From: Spirochaetaceae bacterium UBA6243
GTDB lineage: Bacteria > Spirochaetota > Spirochaetia > Treponematales > Rectinemataceae
Reading direction: 5' to 3'
NCBI GenBank assembly: GCA_002441395.1
Contig: DJVZ01000058.1
Location: 6,893 to 47,268, forward strand
DNA length: 40,376 nt
Under the pieces are notes generated by a model. That model was not told the DNA's origin. It did no database searches and saw only the letters and a program-made list of their open reading frames with translations. Shown here in pieces: positions 1-8,359 of the stretch. The position numbers were made by a program, and so were the translations under genes. Within the stretch, counting starts at the first letter, position 1, and each line of letters starts with the position of its first letter.

Positions 1-54
1 GAAGGCATCTGTCTGTGGGGATTTTTGGTCGCTGTCCTTATCCTGTTTCGGTAA
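1..54 (+). CDS. atpK: V-type ATPase subunit K (proteolipid), C-terminal end
   Basis: Frame 1 is open from the window edge to TAA at 52-54 and gives the last 17 residues, EGICLWGFLVAVLILFR. This hydrophobic helix with an acidic residue just before it and a short basic end is how the membrane-rotor proteolipid of V/A-type ATPases usually finishes. The genes for F, E, A, B and D follow on the same strand, which supports the call. Most of the gene lies outside the window, so the ion-binding glutamate and any Na+ versus H+ specificity cannot be judged. The tail could belong to another membrane protein, but the context makes K by far the likeliest. Confidence 0.72.
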   Translation, partial: EGICLWGFLVAVLILFR

Positions 55-110
55 GCGATTTGCGATCGCGAGGGCGTCCCTTGTATAAAGGTTCGCCAGT
101 ACGTGCAGGT

Positions 111-128
111 GAGCCCCGGTACGGGCTC
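111..128 (+). other. Intergenic hairpin between K and F genes
   Basis: A perfect 6-bp stem, GAGCCC (111-116) and GGGCTC (123-128), encloses a 6-nt loop. It lies in the 85-bp gap between the end of K and the GTG start of F and has no T-tract after it. It is therefore more likely an mRNA stability or processing element than a terminator. It could separate the high-copy proteolipid message from the low-copy stator and rotor subunits; that role is inference. Confidence 0.4.
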
Positions 129-139
129 GAGAGGATATT

Positions 140-487
140 GTGGCAGAAATCTTTGCGTTGGCTGAAGAAGAAATTCTCATTGGGTTCGGGATGATCGGCA
201 TAAAGGGCAAGGCTGTAACGGGCCGCGAAGACGCGATCGCCACATTCCGGAGCATTGTGCAGAATAAAACCTGTACGATTGACGGCGGAACTGTGGAGCT
301 TTCCGATTGCAAGATGCTCATCTTGAGCGAGGACGTTTCGGATATGATCGGTGAAGAGCTCTCCGAATGGCAATTGAGCGGCGCATTCCCGCTTGTCGTC
401 GAGATCCCTCCGCTATCAGGTTCGTCGGCGCAGCATACGCGTATCGTCGACGCGGTGCGACAGGCAATCGGAATCAAGATTCAATAG
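140..487 (+). CDS. atpF: V-type ATP synthase subunit F
   Basis: This 115-residue protein is the central-stalk subunit F (NtpG type), which sits with D in the rotor shaft of the V1 head. Seen features are the GFGMIGIKG glycine-rich segment near residues 15-23, the LILSEDVSDMI strand-helix around 55-65, and the PLVVEIPPLSG segment near 83-93, all typical of the family. The start is GTG at 140 with a GAGG motif at 131-134. Family members usually begin with a short beta strand directly before the GFG region, which fits. It lies 22 bp before the E subunit gene in the same operon. Confidence 0.85.
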   Translation: MAEIFALAEEEILIGFGMIGIKGKAVTGREDAIATFRSIVQNKTCTIDGGTVELSDCKMLILSEDVSDMIGEELSEWQLSGAFPLVVEIPPLSGSSAQHTRIVDAVRQAIGIKIQ

Positions 488-509
488 GACAGAATGACAG
501 GAAAAGAGC

Positions 510-1172
510 ATGGAAGAAATCAGAGGCACAGAGGCGCTGGAGCAGGAAATTTTGGACGACGCGCGGAAGCGTGCCGATCGAATCATACGCAAGGCTGACG
601 ATGATGCCAAAATAATGCAAGCGCAGACTGACCAGAAAATAAAAGAAGCTGTCGATGCGCTTACGCAGGAATATCAAGCCAGACAAGAGACCGCGGAGCG
701 TGAGGCGCGTTCGCGCCTTCCGCTCGAAAAAATGAGGCTTGAGATAGAGTATCGCGATGCAATGTTGCGAAAAGCCCTGCAGGAGGCACTTGCTGCGATG
801 GATCCCCGCTTTTTGGGGGCCTGGTGCGTGCGACAGCTCAGGCGAGGGGCCGAACTGATTCGGAGTTCTCAGGCAAAAATTATGGTGCATGGTCTTGATA
901 CATCGACGATGCAGGAGATCAGGGAACTGTTCAGTGGTGCTTCCTCTGTTTCAATAGAAGAGGTGCCCTCGATGAAAGTCCGCGGTTTGTCGGTAGAACC
1001 CGCAGATAACAGTTATCATATTTCGATTACCGAACACGAGCTTGTGGCATGGCTCCTCGATGAAAAACGCGGCGAGCTTGGGGCTGCGCTGTTTGGGAGC
1101 AATGCCCACGTGGAAAAGTCCGCCACCCCAGATCGCGCGGAGCCTCCGGCCCAGGAAGGGAGTACACTATGA
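510..1172 (+). CDS. atpE: V-type ATP synthase subunit E
   Basis: This 220-residue protein is the peripheral-stalk subunit E. The first ~90 residues are a charged, heptad-rich helix (ARKRADRIIRKADDDAK and following) and the second half is a mixed alpha/beta domain, the usual E architecture. The segment ITEHELVAWLLDEKRGELGAALF matches the C-terminal region of bacterial and archaeal E subunits. The gene ends in an ATGA overlap with subunit A, so translation is probably coupled. A partner G/H subunit is not visible in the window. It is a weakly conserved family and the call leans partly on operon position. Confidence 0.82.
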   Translation: MEEIRGTEALEQEILDDARKRADRIIRKADDDAKIMQAQTDQKIKEAVDALTQEYQARQETAEREARSRLPLEKMRLEIEYRDAMLRKALQEALAAMDPRFLGAWCVRQLRRGAELIRSSQAKIMVHGLDTSTMQEIRELFSGASSVSIEEVPSMKVRGLSVEPADNSYHISITEHELVAWLLDEKRGELGAALFGSNAHVEKSATPDRAEPPAQEGSTL

Positions 1173-2932
1173 GCGCGGGATCAATCACCAGGATTTCAGG
1201 TCCTGTCATCTATGCTCAGGGTCTGGAAGATGCTGGTCTCTACGATGTAGTCAAAGTAGGGAAGGCCGGTCTTATAGGCGAAATCATAAAACTCAAGGGT
1301 GACTTGGCCACCATTCAGATCTACGAGGACAACACGCTGATGCGCGTGAGCGAGCCGGTAGAATGTCTGCACAGACCTCTGTCGGTGGCGCTGGGCCCCG
1401 GGCTGATCGGTTCGATCTACGATGGCATACAGAGGCCGCTGCCGGTGCTGAAAAGCCTTTCTGGGGCGTTTTTGGCGCCTGGGCTTGCCGGCGAGCCCCT
1501 TGATACCCAGAAAAAGTGGCACTTCGTGCCTGCGATCAAAGAAGGCGACCCCATCGCCCCCGGCACCGCCTTCGGCATCATCAAGGAAACGGACTCCATC
1601 GTGCACCGACTTATATTCGACTCCTTGGTGCCGGCGTGCACGGCAGCCACTGTGGCGCCCGAAGGGGACTATACCATTTCCGCCACCCTTGTCAAATCCA
1701 GCGATGGCAAAGAGTATACCGCCATGTCCTATTGGCCGGTCCGTACGCCGCGCACATTCAAGGAAAAGCAGGTGACGCACGAGCCGCTCGTGACGGGCTT
1801 GAGGGTCATCGATGTGCTGTTTCCCATCGCAAAAGGCGGCAGTGCGGCGGTGCCCGGCGGATTCGGCACCGGCAAGACGATGACCCAGCACGCCATCGCC
1901 AAGTGGTGCGACGCCGACATCATTGTCTACATCGGGTGCGGCGAGCGCGGCAACGAGATGACCGAAGTGCTCACCGAATTTCCGACGCTCATCGATCCCC
2001 GCACGGGCCGTTCGCTCATGGAGCGCACGGTCCTCATCGCGAACACATCGAACATGCCGGTCGCTGCGCGCGAAGTCTCGATATATACAGGAATTACAAT
2101 CGCTGAATATTATCGTGACATGGGCTATCACGTGGCGGTCATGGCCGATTCCACGTCGAGGTGGGCCGAGGCCCTGCGCGAACTCTCCGGCCGTCTCGAA
2201 GAAATGCCTGCGGAGGAAGGCTTCCCCGCCTACTTGCCGACCCGTCTTGCGGAATTCTATGAACGCGGAGGTATGGTGACCACTCTGGAGAGCAAAAAGG
2301 GCTCGGTCACCATCATCGGTGCGGTGTCGCCCCCCGGCGGTGATTTTTCCGAGCCCGTGACCCAGCATACCAAACGGTTTGTCCGATGCTTCTGGGCGCT
2401 CGACAGGGATCTCGCGAACGCGCGGCATTACCCTGCGATTTCCTGGAATGATTCCTACAGTGAATATACCGAAGACCTTATCGCTTACTGGGATGCCATC
2501 GATCCTTCCTGGGATACGCTCAGATCGAGGACGATGGAAATCCTCAAAAAAGAGCGGCGGCTGGCGGATATCGTGAGACTTATTGGCCCGGACGCCCTGC
2601 CCGATGAACAGCGCCTCATTCTGCTCACCGCCGATATGATCAAAAATGGCTTCCTTCAGCAGAGCAGTTTCGATAAAGTTGATATGTACTGTGCACCACC
2701 CAAGCAGACACTGCTCCTCACCTGCATTCTCACCTTCCATGAGTTGGCTGAGAACGCGATAAAGAGCGGTTCGCCGCTTCTCAAGATTTCTGCGCTTCCC
2801 ATCCGCGAAAAACTCATTCGATTGAAGAGTTCGCTTGAGAATGAGAAGGTACAGGAAGGACAAGCGGTGATTCAGGAAATTCGGACGGCATTTGCACGGC
2901 TTGGCGCGGCACAAGGAGCGGTTTCAGCATGA
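1169..2932 (+). CDS. atpA: V-type ATP synthase catalytic subunit A
   Basis: This 587-residue protein is the nucleotide-hydrolysing subunit of the V1 head and is full length for the family. The P-loop GGFGTGKT is at about 230-237, the alpha/beta signature region ADSTSRWAEALRE lies further on, and the PAISWNDSYSEY segment that closes the catalytic domain is present. The non-homologous region between the beta-barrel and the P-loop that marks A subunits rather than F1-beta is also present. The ATG overlaps the stop of E, and the gene in turn overlaps the start of B by ATGA. Catalytic residues look intact, so an active enzyme is expected. Confidence 0.97.
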   Translation: MSAGSITRISGPVIYAQGLEDAGLYDVVKVGKAGLIGEIIKLKGDLATIQIYEDNTLMRVSEPVECLHRPLSVALGPGLIGSIYDGIQRPLPVLKSLSGAFLAPGLAGEPLDTQKKWHFVPAIKEGDPIAPGTAFGIIKETDSIVHRLIFDSLVPACTAATVAPEGDYTISATLVKSSDGKEYTAMSYWPVRTPRTFKEKQVTHEPLVTGLRVIDVLFPIAKGGSAAVPGGFGTGKTMTQHAIAKWCDADIIVYIGCGERGNEMTEVLTEFPTLIDPRTGRSLMERTVLIANTSNMPVAAREVSIYTGITIAEYYRDMGYHVAVMADSTSRWAEALRELSGRLEEMPAEEGFPAYLPTRLAEFYERGGMVTTLESKKGSVTIIGAVSPPGGDFSEPVTQHTKRFVRCFWALDRDLANARHYPAISWNDSYSEYTEDLIAYWDAIDPSWDTLRSRTMEILKKERRLADIVRLIGPDALPDEQRLILLTADMIKNGFLQQSSFDKVDMYCAPPKQTLLLTCILTFHELAENAIKSGSPLLKISALPIREKLIRLKSSLENEKVQEGQAVIQEIRTAFARLGAAQGAVSA

Positions 2933-4326
2933 GAGGTCTGGAATATCATGGTATTTTAAGGGCTGATGGTCCTATTGTCATTGCGGAACACCGGGAAAAT
3001 GTCGGTTTCTCCGAACTTGTGAGCCTCAGGGACCGTACCGGCGAAGATCGCTTGGGAAAAGTAGTCGATATCTCCGAGCAGGCGATCGCGGTTCAGCTTT
3101 TTTCAGAGAATACGGGCATTTCTATCGATGGGTCCTGGATCGAGTATCTCGAAAAGCCGTTGACTTTTCGTGTCGGCGATGGCATCGTCGGAAGAATCTT
3201 CAATGGCCTGGGTGAGCCAATCGATGGATATCCACCCATCATGTCTTCCGATCTGCGCGATATCAACGGCAGTCCCATCAACCCAAGCGCCCGCGTCTAC
3301 CCGCGCGACTTCATCCAGACCGGCATATCCGCCATCGACGGCATGAACACCCTGATCCGCGGACAGAAACTGCCGATCTTTTCGGGCAACGGTCTTCCGC
3401 ACAACAGACTCGCAGCGCAGATTGTGCGCCAGGCGAAGGTCTTGAGCGGCGAAAGCCAGTTTGCCATCGTGTTCGCGGGCATGGGCATCAAGTACGACGT
3501 GGCGCGCTTTTTCATCGATTCATTCGAGAAGTCGGGCGTCCTCGCCCGTGTCGTCATGTTCCTCTCGCTCGCGGACAGCCCCTCGATAGAGCGCCTCGTG
3601 ACGCCGCGCACCGCGCTGACCGCCGCGGAGTATCTGGCATACGAAAAGAACATGCACGTGCTCGTCGTGATGACGGACATGACGAATTACTGCGAAGCTC
3701 TCCGCGAAGTCTCCGCTGCGCGGAACGAAGTGCCTTCGCGGAAAGGCTACCCCGGCTATCTCTATTCGGACCTCGCGTCGCTCTACGAACGCGCGGGCAA
3801 GATCGAGGGCTGCGAGGGCTCCATCACGCAGCTGCCCATTCTCTCCATGCCCAACGACGACATTTCGCACCCCATCCCCGATCTCACCGGTTACATCACC
3901 GAAGGACAGATCGTGTTGGAGCGGGACCTTTCGCAGCGCGGCATCTATCCGCCTATCGCCGGCCTTCCAAGCCTTTCGCGCCTCATGAAGGACGGCATCG
4001 GCGAAGGCATGACGCGCGAAGATCACCGCGATCTCGCCGCCCAGCTTTTTTCCGCGTACGCCTATGTACGGTCGGTCCGCGACCTGGCCGCGATCATAGG
4101 CGAGGAAGAGCTCTCCGACAGGGACAAGGTATTCCTGGGGTTCGGCGATCGCTTTGAGCGCGAATTCCTGGCACAGGGCGAATTCGAGAATCGCAGCATC
4201 GAACAGACGCTCGATTTGGGGTGGAAGATGCTTTCGATTCTCCCCGAATCGGAACTTGTGAGGATTCCGCCCAAGCTCATCGAAAAGTACCTGCCGCGCG
4301 CTGCGGAGCCGGAGGCAAAGGAGTGA
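2929..4326 (+). CDS. atpB: V-type ATP synthase subunit B
   Basis: This 465-residue protein is the regulatory, non-catalytic subunit that alternates with A in the V1 hexamer. It has the family's altered P-loop, FSGNGLPHNRLAAQI, in place of GxxxxGKT. It also has TDMTNYCEALREVSAARNE and the following GYPGYLYSDLASLYERAG segment. The start overlaps the stop of A by ATGA, which favours equal synthesis of the two. The D subunit gene begins 6 bp after its stop. Confidence 0.97.
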   Translation: MRGLEYHGILRADGPIVIAEHRENVGFSELVSLRDRTGEDRLGKVVDISEQAIAVQLFSENTGISIDGSWIEYLEKPLTFRVGDGIVGRIFNGLGEPIDGYPPIMSSDLRDINGSPINPSARVYPRDFIQTGISAIDGMNTLIRGQKLPIFSGNGLPHNRLAAQIVRQAKVLSGESQFAIVFAGMGIKYDVARFFIDSFEKSGVLARVVMFLSLADSPSIERLVTPRTALTAAEYLAYEKNMHVLVVMTDMTNYCEALREVSAARNEVPSRKGYPGYLYSDLASLYERAGKIEGCEGSITQLPILSMPNDDISHPIPDLTGYITEGQIVLERDLSQRGIYPPIAGLPSLSRLMKDGIGEGMTREDHRDLAAQLFSAYAYVRSVRDLAAIIGEEELSDRDKVFLGFGDRFEREFLAQGEFENRSIEQTLDLGWKMLSILPESELVRIPPKLIEKYLPRAAEPEAKE

Positions 4327-4332
4327 TTCTCT

Positions 4333-4959
4333 ATGGCTGAGCCAATGCCCGCGCCGACCAAGACCAATCTCATCAAGGAGAAGCGCAATCTCCAGCTGGC
4401 GCTGCAGGGCTACGACTTGCTCGAAAAGAAGCGCGAAATTCTCGTCATCGAGCTCATGAAGCGCATGGATGCCCTCGAGTTGCTCGAGCAGGAGATCGCC
4501 AAGATGACTGACGACGCCTACGCTGCGCTTCGCAAAATGCTGCTCTCGGTTGGCCGGGAGCGCGCCCTCTCGATCTCGTCGCTGCCAGTGCGCGATATTA
4601 CGCTCAGCGCCTCGTACATCAACGTGAGCGGCATGCATCTGCCGACGCTCGATGTCCGCGCGAGCGCCCCGGTCCTCCATTATTCTTTTATGAATTCATT
4701 TGCCGTTTGCGATGAAACCGTGATAGAGTTTACAGAGCTTCTGGATAAGCTTTCGACAGCGGCGGGCATGAGGTCCATCGTGTGGCGCCTTGCGCGGGAA
4801 GTCCGAAAGACACAGCGCAGAGTGAACGCCCTGGACAAAATGGTGATCCCCCGTTCGCGAGAGATCGTGAAATTTATCGATAGTTCGCTCGACGAGCGGG
4901 AACGCGAATCGCTGTTTGCGGTGAAGATGCTGAAGCAGCGGTTGTCTGAACAGGATTGA
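4333..4959 (+). CDS. atpD: V-type ATP synthase subunit D
   Basis: This 208-residue protein is the central rotor shaft. The N-terminal PTKTNLIKEKRNLQLALQGY segment and the charged helices at both ends form the antiparallel coiled coil typical of D. The C-terminal segment with RRVNALDKMVIP and a following arginine/glutamate-rich helix matches the family signature. It closes the ATPase cluster here. Subunit I would be expected upstream of K, and no subunit C is present between K and D. Confidence 0.93.
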   Translation: MAEPMPAPTKTNLIKEKRNLQLALQGYDLLEKKREILVIELMKRMDALELLEQEIAKMTDDAYAALRKMLLSVGRERALSISSLPVRDITLSASYINVSGMHLPTLDVRASAPVLHYSFMNSFAVCDETVIEFTELLDKLSTAAGMRSIVWRLAREVRKTQRRVNALDKMVIPRSREIVKFIDSSLDERERESLFAVKMLKQRLSEQD

Positions 4960-4961
4960 TC

Positions 4962-5444
4962 ATGAAGAAGATACTGGAAACCGTACTTGTGGCGATTAAT
5001 GGTTCCGATGCCTCCATCTGTGCTTTTAAATACGCGCTGGCCCTCAAGAAGGCCTTCGGCTCGAGAATTGTCGCCTGCTATGTCGTCGATACCGCGACGA
5101 TACGTCAACTCGCCCTGTCCAGAATCTTTGTGCCGGAAGAGAGTGAGGAGTATGAGCGCAATCTGGAGAATTCCGGCCAGCGCTACCTCAATTTTTGTAC
5201 CGACCTTGCGCGTCAGAAGCAGCTCGCCATCGAGACCTGCGTCCGCAAAGGGTCTGTCTCCGGAGAAATCGTCAAATATTCCATCGAACTCAATGCCGAC
5301 GCCATCATCCTCGGAGGCGCGCCCGCCGACGCCCTCTATCGTGACGCCATCGCCGATTCCAACCACGAAGTTTTGAAAAATGCCCGGTGCCCCGTCCTCT
5401 TCGTCAAGCCCCCGCTCGGTGAAGAGTTCTATAAATCAATGTAA
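4962..5444 (+). CDS. Universal stress protein (UspA family)
   Basis: This 160-residue single-domain protein has a Rossmann-like Usp fold. The N-terminal strand ETVLVAINGSDAS, the central ADAIILGG and the terminal CPVLFVK strand fit the family. The ATP-binding motif G-2x-G-9x-G(S/T) is not kept: the segment after ILGG reads APADALYRDAIADS. It is therefore probably of the non-ATP-binding type. The ATG at 4962 lies 2 bp after the D subunit stop, so it is likely cotranscribed with the ATPase; an upstream TTG at 4956 would overlap D. A link between proton or sodium gradient and stress state is possible but only inferred. Confidence 0.88.
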   Translation: MKKILETVLVAINGSDASICAFKYALALKKAFGSRIVACYVVDTATIRQLALSRIFVPEESEEYERNLENSGQRYLNFCTDLARQKQLAIETCVRKGSVSGEIVKYSIELNADAIILGGAPADALYRDAIADSNHEVLKNARCPVLFVKPPLGEEFYKSM

Positions 5445-5585
5445 AAGCGTCATATCGAGCTTGGTATCACTGCTGTCCTCATATTTTTCAGAAGTTATAT
5501 TGAATAATTCTAATATATAAAATTTGCAAAAATTCGATAATGGAATTAAATTATAGTCAACAAATTGAACAGGAGGCATAGAGGT

Positions 5586-6047
5586 ATGAAGACCGTAGGC
5601 GACATTCTCAAGACGAAGGGACATGAGGCCGCAAGCGTTGCGCCACAGGAAAAGGTTTTAAAAGCCCTTGAAATCATGGCTGAAAAGAATATTGGCGCAG
5701 TGCTGGTGATGGATGAGCGCGGGATGGTCCATGGCATTTTTTCGGAGCGTGATTTTGCCCGAAAAATCATAGTGAAAGGTCACAGCTGCGAGAATGAGAA
5801 TGTCGAAACTGTCATGACGAGGAAAGTAATCTTTGTGCAGCCTGAAACCAGTCTCGAAGAGTGCATGAATTTGATGACTGTGCATCGCATACGGCATTTG
5901 CCGGTCCTCGAAAACAATAAGGTTGCGGGCATTGTCTCTATCGGTGACGTTGTCAAGGCACTTCTTGAAGTGAAAGACAGAATTATCTCCGAACAGGCAT
6001 TTGAGCTCGGTCAGACAGAGAGAGCGCGGCAGCCTGGCGCCGTGTAA
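5586..6047 (+). CDS. Two-CBS-domain protein
   Basis: This 153-residue protein is made almost wholly of two CBS motifs, about residues 5-62 and 72-132, which together form one Bateman module that binds adenine nucleotides or related ligands. Signature stretches are MVHGIFSERDFARK in the first and NKVAGIVSIGDVVK in the second. The start is ATG at 5586 because AGGAGG at 5571-5576 is ideally placed; a TTG at 5565 has no such site. It is preceded by 141 bp of AT-rich DNA, so it probably has its own promoter rather than reading from the ATPase operon. There is no fused effector domain, so the partner is unknown. Confidence 0.88.
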   Translation: MKTVGDILKTKGHEAASVAPQEKVLKALEIMAEKNIGAVLVMDERGMVHGIFSERDFARKIIVKGHSCENENVETVMTRKVIFVQPETSLEECMNLMTVHRIRHLPVLENNKVAGIVSIGDVVKALLEVKDRIISEQAFELGQTERARQPGAV

Positions 6048-6131
6048 ATGCATAAGTTGTTCCCTCTGTTGCAATTTTGATTTTAGGTTTACACTTTTCT
6101 CGACTTATATTGCGTTGGGTAAAGGTGATGT

Positions 6132-7832
6132 ATGATTACACTTAAAGATTATACCTTGGCAGAAGTGCCCCAATTGAGCGGGGCCCGTTTTGGTTTGCGC
6201 CCCGCGCTCTCGATGGTGGGTGGAGCGGTCTATACATATCGCGATTTTGAACGAATCAGCAGAGGCGTTGCAGAGTCTTTAATTGCTGATGGTGTCAAAA
6301 AAGGAGACCGCATCGCGCTGCTCGCGGAGAATTCACCGCATTGGGTGATGACATATTTCGGGATTCTGAGGGCAGGCGCGATTGTGGTGCCGATTCTGAC
6401 CGATTTTATACCAGTCCAGATATGCAACATTATCCAGCACGCGGAGGCACGCATCGTGTTCACGTCCGAAAAATTGCGTGCAAAGCTTTCCGAGCTGCCG
6501 AAGGAAACGGCGATACGGGAGATCAAGCAATCTTATGTGCCGTCGCCATCTCCGGCTGCGCTTCCGGCTGTTGCGGCAGACGACCTTGCGATGATTGTCT
6601 ACACTTCCGGAACGACAGGGCTTTCGAAAGGCGTCATGCTCACGCACCGCAACATCTTGTCGAACGCGACCGCGTGCAAGAGCATCATCACCCTGTACCG
6701 GACCGACCGGCTTTTATCGATTCTTCCGCTCGCGCATACCTACGAATTCACAATCGGTACAGTCATTGCTCTCTTGTCTGGGTCCCATATTCATTATCTC
6801 GACAGACCACCGTCGGCGACCGTCCTTATCCCTGCGCTGCAGGCGGTGCGGCCTACGATTATGCTGTCGGTTCCTCTTGTCATTGAAAAAATCTATCGAA
6901 GCAGCATCAAACCCACGCTCGATGGCATGAAGTTGTATAAGAACAAGTTCTTTCGGCCCCTTATTCTCCTCTTCGCGGGCATGAAGCTGAAAAAAACCTT
7001 TGGCGGGCGGATACGCTTTTTTGGGGTAGGCGGAGCTCCACTGGCTGCCGATGTGGAAGAGTTTCTGAAGAAAGCACATTTTCCCTATGCCATTGGCTAT
7101 GGGCTTACGGAGACTGCCCCTCTCCTGGCAGGCTGCAGTCCGCGCTCTACTTTCCTGCGCTCTACGGGCCCCGCGCTCAAGGGAGTAGATCTGCGCATCG
7201 CAGAACCTCGCCCCGACACCGGCGAAGGCGAAATCCAGGCCAAAGGTCCCAATATTTTCAAGGGCTACTGGCGCGATGAGGCGCGCACGCGTGAAGCATT
7301 CAGCAGTGATGGCTGGTTCCGTACTGGTGATCTTGGCTACCTCGACAAAAAGAGCCGCCTTTTTATACGCGGACGGCTGAAGACCATGATTCTCGGAGCC
7401 TCGGGCGAGAACATCTACCCCGAGGAGATCGAGTCGATTATCAACCAGGCACCGGAAGTCGCGGAATCTCTTGTTGTGGAAGATGAAGAAGGGCTCACCG
7501 CGCTTGTCTATCTGAAGAGTGAGGAGCTTGAAAACCTTGAAGCCCGGTTGCAGGACAGCATAGATGCGGCCGGCGATTTAGGCTCGCGCGTCGGCCAGGC
7601 AATTGTCAATGTTGAAAAGTCGATGGCAGGCACCGTCAACCATGCCGTTGTCGACGCTGAAAAGGCCCTGGAGCGCCTCCTTGAAAACATCCGTAAGGAA
7701 GCCAATTCCAAGCTCGCAGCCTTCTCGCGCATTCAGCACGTAAAAATCCACAGAGAACCTTTTGAAAAGACGCCGACGCAAAAGATCAAGCGCTTTCTAT
7801 ACGGAAAGAAAAAAGCGGAGGGCGCCAGATAG
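6132..7832 (+). CDS. Long-chain fatty acid-CoA ligase (AMP-forming)
   Basis: This 566-residue ANL-superfamily enzyme should activate a fatty acid through an acyl-adenylate. The ATP-phosphate loop YTSGTTGLSKG is at about 157-167, GYGLTETAPLLAG is the A5 motif, and GWFRTGDLGYLD with the following IRGRLK is the hinge. Near the end, EKTPTQKIKRFLYG carries the conserved C-terminal lysine. Between the hinge domain and that lysine, about residues 465-520, there is an extra charged amphipathic helix region not found in standard FadD proteins, perhaps for membrane or partner contact. The start is ATG at 6132 with AAAGGTGA upstream. The next gene converges on it 14 bp away. Confidence 0.9.
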   Translation: MITLKDYTLAEVPQLSGARFGLRPALSMVGGAVYTYRDFERISRGVAESLIADGVKKGDRIALLAENSPHWVMTYFGILRAGAIVVPILTDFIPVQICNIIQHAEARIVFTSEKLRAKLSELPKETAIREIKQSYVPSPSPAALPAVAADDLAMIVYTSGTTGLSKGVMLTHRNILSNATACKSIITLYRTDRLLSILPLAHTYEFTIGTVIALLSGSHIHYLDRPPSATVLIPALQAVRPTIMLSVPLVIEKIYRSSIKPTLDGMKLYKNKFFRPLILLFAGMKLKKTFGGRIRFFGVGGAPLAADVEEFLKKAHFPYAIGYGLTETAPLLAGCSPRSTFLRSTGPALKGVDLRIAEPRPDTGEGEIQAKGPNIFKGYWRDEARTREAFSSDGWFRTGDLGYLDKKSRLFIRGRLKTMILGASGENIYPEEIESIINQAPEVAESLVVEDEEGLTALVYLKSEELENLEARLQDSIDAAGDLGSRVGQAIVNVEKSMAGTVNHAVVDAEKALERLLENIRKEANSKLAAFSRIQHVKIHREPFEKTPTQKIKRFLYGKKKAEGAR

Positions 7833-7845
7833 GATTGAATGGTGG

Positions 7846-8268
7846 TTATCCGGCATTCAGAGTCCCATGCTCGAGGACGAGACCGTTGAGGGGGCCAGTG
7901 CCGGTAAAGACTGCCTTGAGCTGATCGTTGTTCAGCGTAAAGGTGACGGTTACAGAGTATGTTGTTGAGTCAGTGTAATCGCCGCCCAAATTGTAGGTGC
8001 CGGAGAACACGTTCTTGTCCATCGATCCTTCACCATAATGCAGAAGATAGTTATCCCCATTCTCCCAGCTCAGATCAATTCTGTATTCGCTCTCCCCCTC
8101 GCCCGGATCCATCAGCGAAAGGTGAATCGATTTTATCGTGCTGTCGTTGAATGTGGTGTCGGGGAAATCCCATTCTCCCTTGATGTCTTCCCATGTGATA
8201 TTCGGGAACAGCTCGCATCCCGCAACCAGCAAAACCGCCAAAAACCCGAATAGAACGAATCTCTTCAT
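7846..8268 (-). CDS. Small putative lipoprotein
   Basis: This 140-residue protein has a short signal peptide, MKRFVLFGFLAVLLVAGC, with the lipobox LVAGC. It should therefore be lipidated and anchored in the cell envelope. The mature part is rich in beta-type sequence, with acidic and threonine-rich stretches, and resembles lipocalin-like or META-like small domains only in a general way; I do not recognise the family. The start at 8268 has GGGAGAGG upstream. An in-frame ATG at 8298 would add ten residues before the signal peptide and is less likely. It lies 64 bp downstream of the diguanylate cyclase gene. Confidence 0.75.
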   Translation of the reverse strand: MKRFVLFGFLAVLLVAGCELFPNITWEDIKGEWDFPDTTFNDSTIKSIHLSLMDPGEGESEYRIDLSWENGDNYLLHYGEGSMDKNVFSGTYNLGGDYTDSTTYSVTVTFTLNNDQLKAVFTGTGPLNGLVLEHGTLNAG

Positions 8269-8322
8269 GCATCCTCTCCCTGATTTAGAATTTTGCACAA
8301 CAGAAAGACTTTAAATGGCATT

Positions 8323-8359
8323 ATTCTTCAAGTCAAGAATTATTGAAGAATTTTTTTTT
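8323..8359 (+). terminator. Plus-strand intrinsic terminator at the 3' end of the diguanylate cyclase gene
   Basis: ATTCTTCAA (8323-8331) and TTGAAGAAT (8343-8351) form a 9-bp stem with an 11-nt loop, followed by a run of nine T on the plus strand. On the minus strand the hairpin is not followed by a U-run. The polarity is thus antisense to the cyclase gene, whose stop codon lies inside it. It may stop read-through from the acyl-CoA ligase gene 490 bp upstream. The T-run also encodes the lysine-rich C-terminus of the cyclase, so coincidence cannot be excluded. Confidence 0.4.

Noticed and set aside
1196..2914. A 572-codon open frame on the minus strand opposite subunit A
   Set aside because: It mirrors a certain, well-conserved gene and has no recognisable domain; it is a GC-driven shadow.
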